A DNA stretch of 64,000 nucleotides from Neodontobutis hainanensis (lineage: Eukaryota > Chordata > Actinopteri > Gobiiformes > Odontobutidae), in assembly GCA_024349245.1 (NCBI GenBank), contig JALDNG010000411.1:62001-126000 (forward strand), read 5' to 3'. Below are positions 62,583-64,000 of the stretch, piece by piece. The position numbers and the translations under genes are program-made. Within the stretch, counting starts at the first letter, position 1. The number at the start of each line of letters is the position of its first letter. A model generated the notes under the pieces. That model saw nothing but the letters and a program-made list of their open reading frames with translations, was not told where the DNA came from and did not search any database.

Positions 62583-63856
62583 TATTTCTCTTTTGGGTCT
62601 CTTATGTGGTAATATCTTATATGCTGTTAATTTTTTAACTCTCAGTCGTAGTCGCATTACTCTTGCAAATTTGCGAATTTATTTCATTCATATTTCTAAA
62701 CCTCTTAAAAATTCAAATGTAGTTATCGTGTTGATGTAAAATGATTCCGAGTTCATTTTTATTTTTTTGAAAGTAAAACACTGATTTTTCAAACATTAAA
62801 TTATTACTTTTTATCTTCGAATAAAATGGTTTTTATTTTACCGTTTTGAGTTCTTGTTTATTCAACTTTGTAAGTTAGATAATATTGATTGTCAAGTTAT
62901 TTTCACGAAAATTTTACTTTGGTTTTTGTTGACAACGATACCCAAACAGACAGAAACATATTATCAGCATCATTCTGTTTCTATTAAACTGGAATCTGAA
63001 ATTGAGACGTATGAGCGTCGTATGTGCTGCATCTTTGACCATTGAAGCATTCATCCTCAATCGTTGGGACGGTGGTGGTATGCTGAACTACGTAATATGA
63101 GAGCATCTAAAGCGAGATAATGAAGGCTATATAACCCTCATCAGAGTACGCCAGTCTACGTTTTTGAATTGAATACTGGCAGTTGGTATTTGTTATGAAT
63201 TGATTATTAAGACAGTAGTCATAAGAAACTAGACAATAACAAGGTTTTTATTGGTAGAGCACCAGGGTTTCATTCAGTTTTGTACATTTATTGGAAGTGA
63301 CAGAACTGTCGAATGAAAATTAATAGGATAGTGATTGGAAGAGAGTTTTTAGTGCGTGAAAACTCATGAGAGACTTGAGACGAAATGAAACAGAGTTATA
63401 GAACATACCTAGATAGAAGCTGGAATCACGTGTCAAGGCAATGCTATTTGATTGAATAGAAGAGTATGGAAGGACCAGTAACGGAAGGCATATAGACGGG
63501 ATATATTTTGACTCGATAGTATCCGATCGGGAGCACTTCAAGTGACAAGGTAACAATATTCCGTTTCTGAAGGTAGTTCAGGATTTAAGGTATCGTCACG
63601 TTGTTTTTATCGGAGTCACGGACCAATTTGAGTTACATTCCTTGTCAGCTAAAAATAACCATTAAGACGTAACCAAAAGGACTTACTTTTAACATAAATA
63701 ATTTCATTCGATAAATTCATTTCTCAGAGAAAAGTTGTTTCTTCCACGATAATAATGGTAATATGGAAGAAGCTCAAATTAAGACGGAGATGCTTGGAAA
63801 TTGATATGTAGCCGGTGTGGGTAAATAAGGCTGAAGTTTAAATAAACTAGCCATGC
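62583..63856. other. Unassigned region, GC-richer from about 62940
   Basis: The plus frame 62854-63045 reads through one TGA into HPQSLGRWWYAELRNMRASK ending TAA near 63120, like either a gene with an unseen intron or a decayed mobile-element frame. At 63130 follows GGCTATATAACCCTC, a TATA-like core with a possible initiator GTACGCCAGTCTACG. The stretch to 63600 is GC-richer, with no long frame on the plus strand and a 78-codon frame on the minus strand (63320-63556). It may be an LTR-like remnant, but no second copy was seen. Confidence 0.3.
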
Positions 63857-64000
63857 ATGAAGAAACTAGTTTCACTGGTCTTTTTATCTCGCACGGCAGA
63901 TAATACTATTCTATATTGTGGTCATATTCAATTTGGTAAAATGCCAAAGAACCTTAAAATTACAGCGGGATTATTTATACGCGTCGCCCTCAATGCTTTG
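63857..64000 (+). CDS. 5' end of a gene cut by the window edge (unrecognised)
   Basis: ATG at 63857 opens a frame that stays open for all 48 codons to the window end. It reads MKKLVSLVFLSRTADNTILY then CGHIQFGKMPKNLKITAGLF and IRVALNAL. An in-frame TAG lies nine bases upstream, so this ATG or a splice acceptor (ACTAG at 63850) is the start. Composition is balanced and GC-rich (ACGCGTCGCCCTC at the end), as in ELP3 and TRIP4, which favours real coding sequence. I do not recognise the family. The hydrophobic N-terminus could be a weak signal anchor. Confidence 0.55.
   Translation, partial: MKKLVSLVFLSRTADNTILYCGHIQFGKMPKNLKITAGLFIRVALNAL

Noticed and set aside
1..64000. tRNA, rRNA, CRISPR array, bacterial operon or organelle insertion
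   Set aside because: No cloverleaf with conserved TTCGAATC-type arm, no rRNA core sequence, no spaced repeat array, no ribosome-binding pattern and no recognisable mitochondrial gene were seen by eye. A tRNA scan would be decisive for short RNA genes.
1..64000. Ciliate origin, where introns of about 25 nt are also known
   Set aside because: TAA and TAG act as stops at the ends of ELP3, the Smr gene and TRIP4, Gln is encoded only by CAA/CAG there, and the mobile elements are animal-like.

Overview
This 64 kb window is very A+T-rich (about four fifths by eye), nuclear, eukaryotic and probably animal DNA. It uses the standard genetic code: TAA, TAG and TGA all end frames, and Gln is CAA/CAG. 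Three recognisable genes anchor it. ELP3, the Elongator radical-SAM/acetyltransferase subunit, is intact and uninterrupted on the minus strand (53785-55437). A TRIP4/ASC-1 homologue (59843 to about 61351, plus strand) has eight exons separated by seven introns of only 22-25 nt. A small Smr-domain protein (47990-48566, minus) needs one 25-nt intron. Introns this short, with animal-type hAT, IS630/Tc1 and Ty3/gypsy relics, suggest a reduced parasitic animal. Dicyemid mesozoans are the best-known animals with introns near 22-26 nt. That assignment is inference; orthonectids and other lineages with miniaturised introns remain open.

The rest first looks like AT-rich desert. GC-richer islands of 18-110 nt nevertheless recur, many flanked by AG on one side and GT on the other and open in a frame. 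Several runs chain with compatible intron phase. The best is a minus-strand series at 17206-21055 (nine junctioned exons, stop at 17206) encoding a hydrophilic Ser/Thr/Asp-rich tail with an NPTY motif. A plus-strand series at 6334-8545 (four exons) encodes hydrophobic segments. Weaker sets lie at 151-2260, 39306-39386, 41031-41660, 44184-44264, 47614-47855 and 49295-50796. These are candidate exons of genes with ordinary-length introns. Products are unrecognised, and some islands can be read on either strand.

Layout: 0-13.7 kb, AT-rich with exon islands. 13.8-14.7 kb, dead IS630/Tc1-type transposase. 16.6-23.2 kb, minus-strand micro-exon gene. 23.57-25.70 kb, complete hAT element with perfect 8-bp target duplication and frameshifted transposase. 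28.7-31.9 kb, decayed plus-strand Ty3/gypsy element. 34.8-38.9 kb, decayed minus-strand Ty3/gypsy element with a recognisable diverged LTR pair. 39-51 kb, more exon islands and the Smr gene. 52.0-52.3 kb, GC-richer block of unknown nature. 53.1-55.4 kb, a possible mini-gene and ELP3. 57.4-57.8 kb, another gypsy integrase-tail fragment. 59.8-61.9 kb, TRIP4 and a possible small secreted protein. 62.4-63.6 kb, unexplained GC-richer sequence. 63857 to the end, start of a truncated gene.

ELP3 (wobble-uridine tRNA modification) and TRIP4 (activating-signal co-integrator complex) are housekeeping genes with no evident operon relation. They point away from each other with about 4.4 kb between them.
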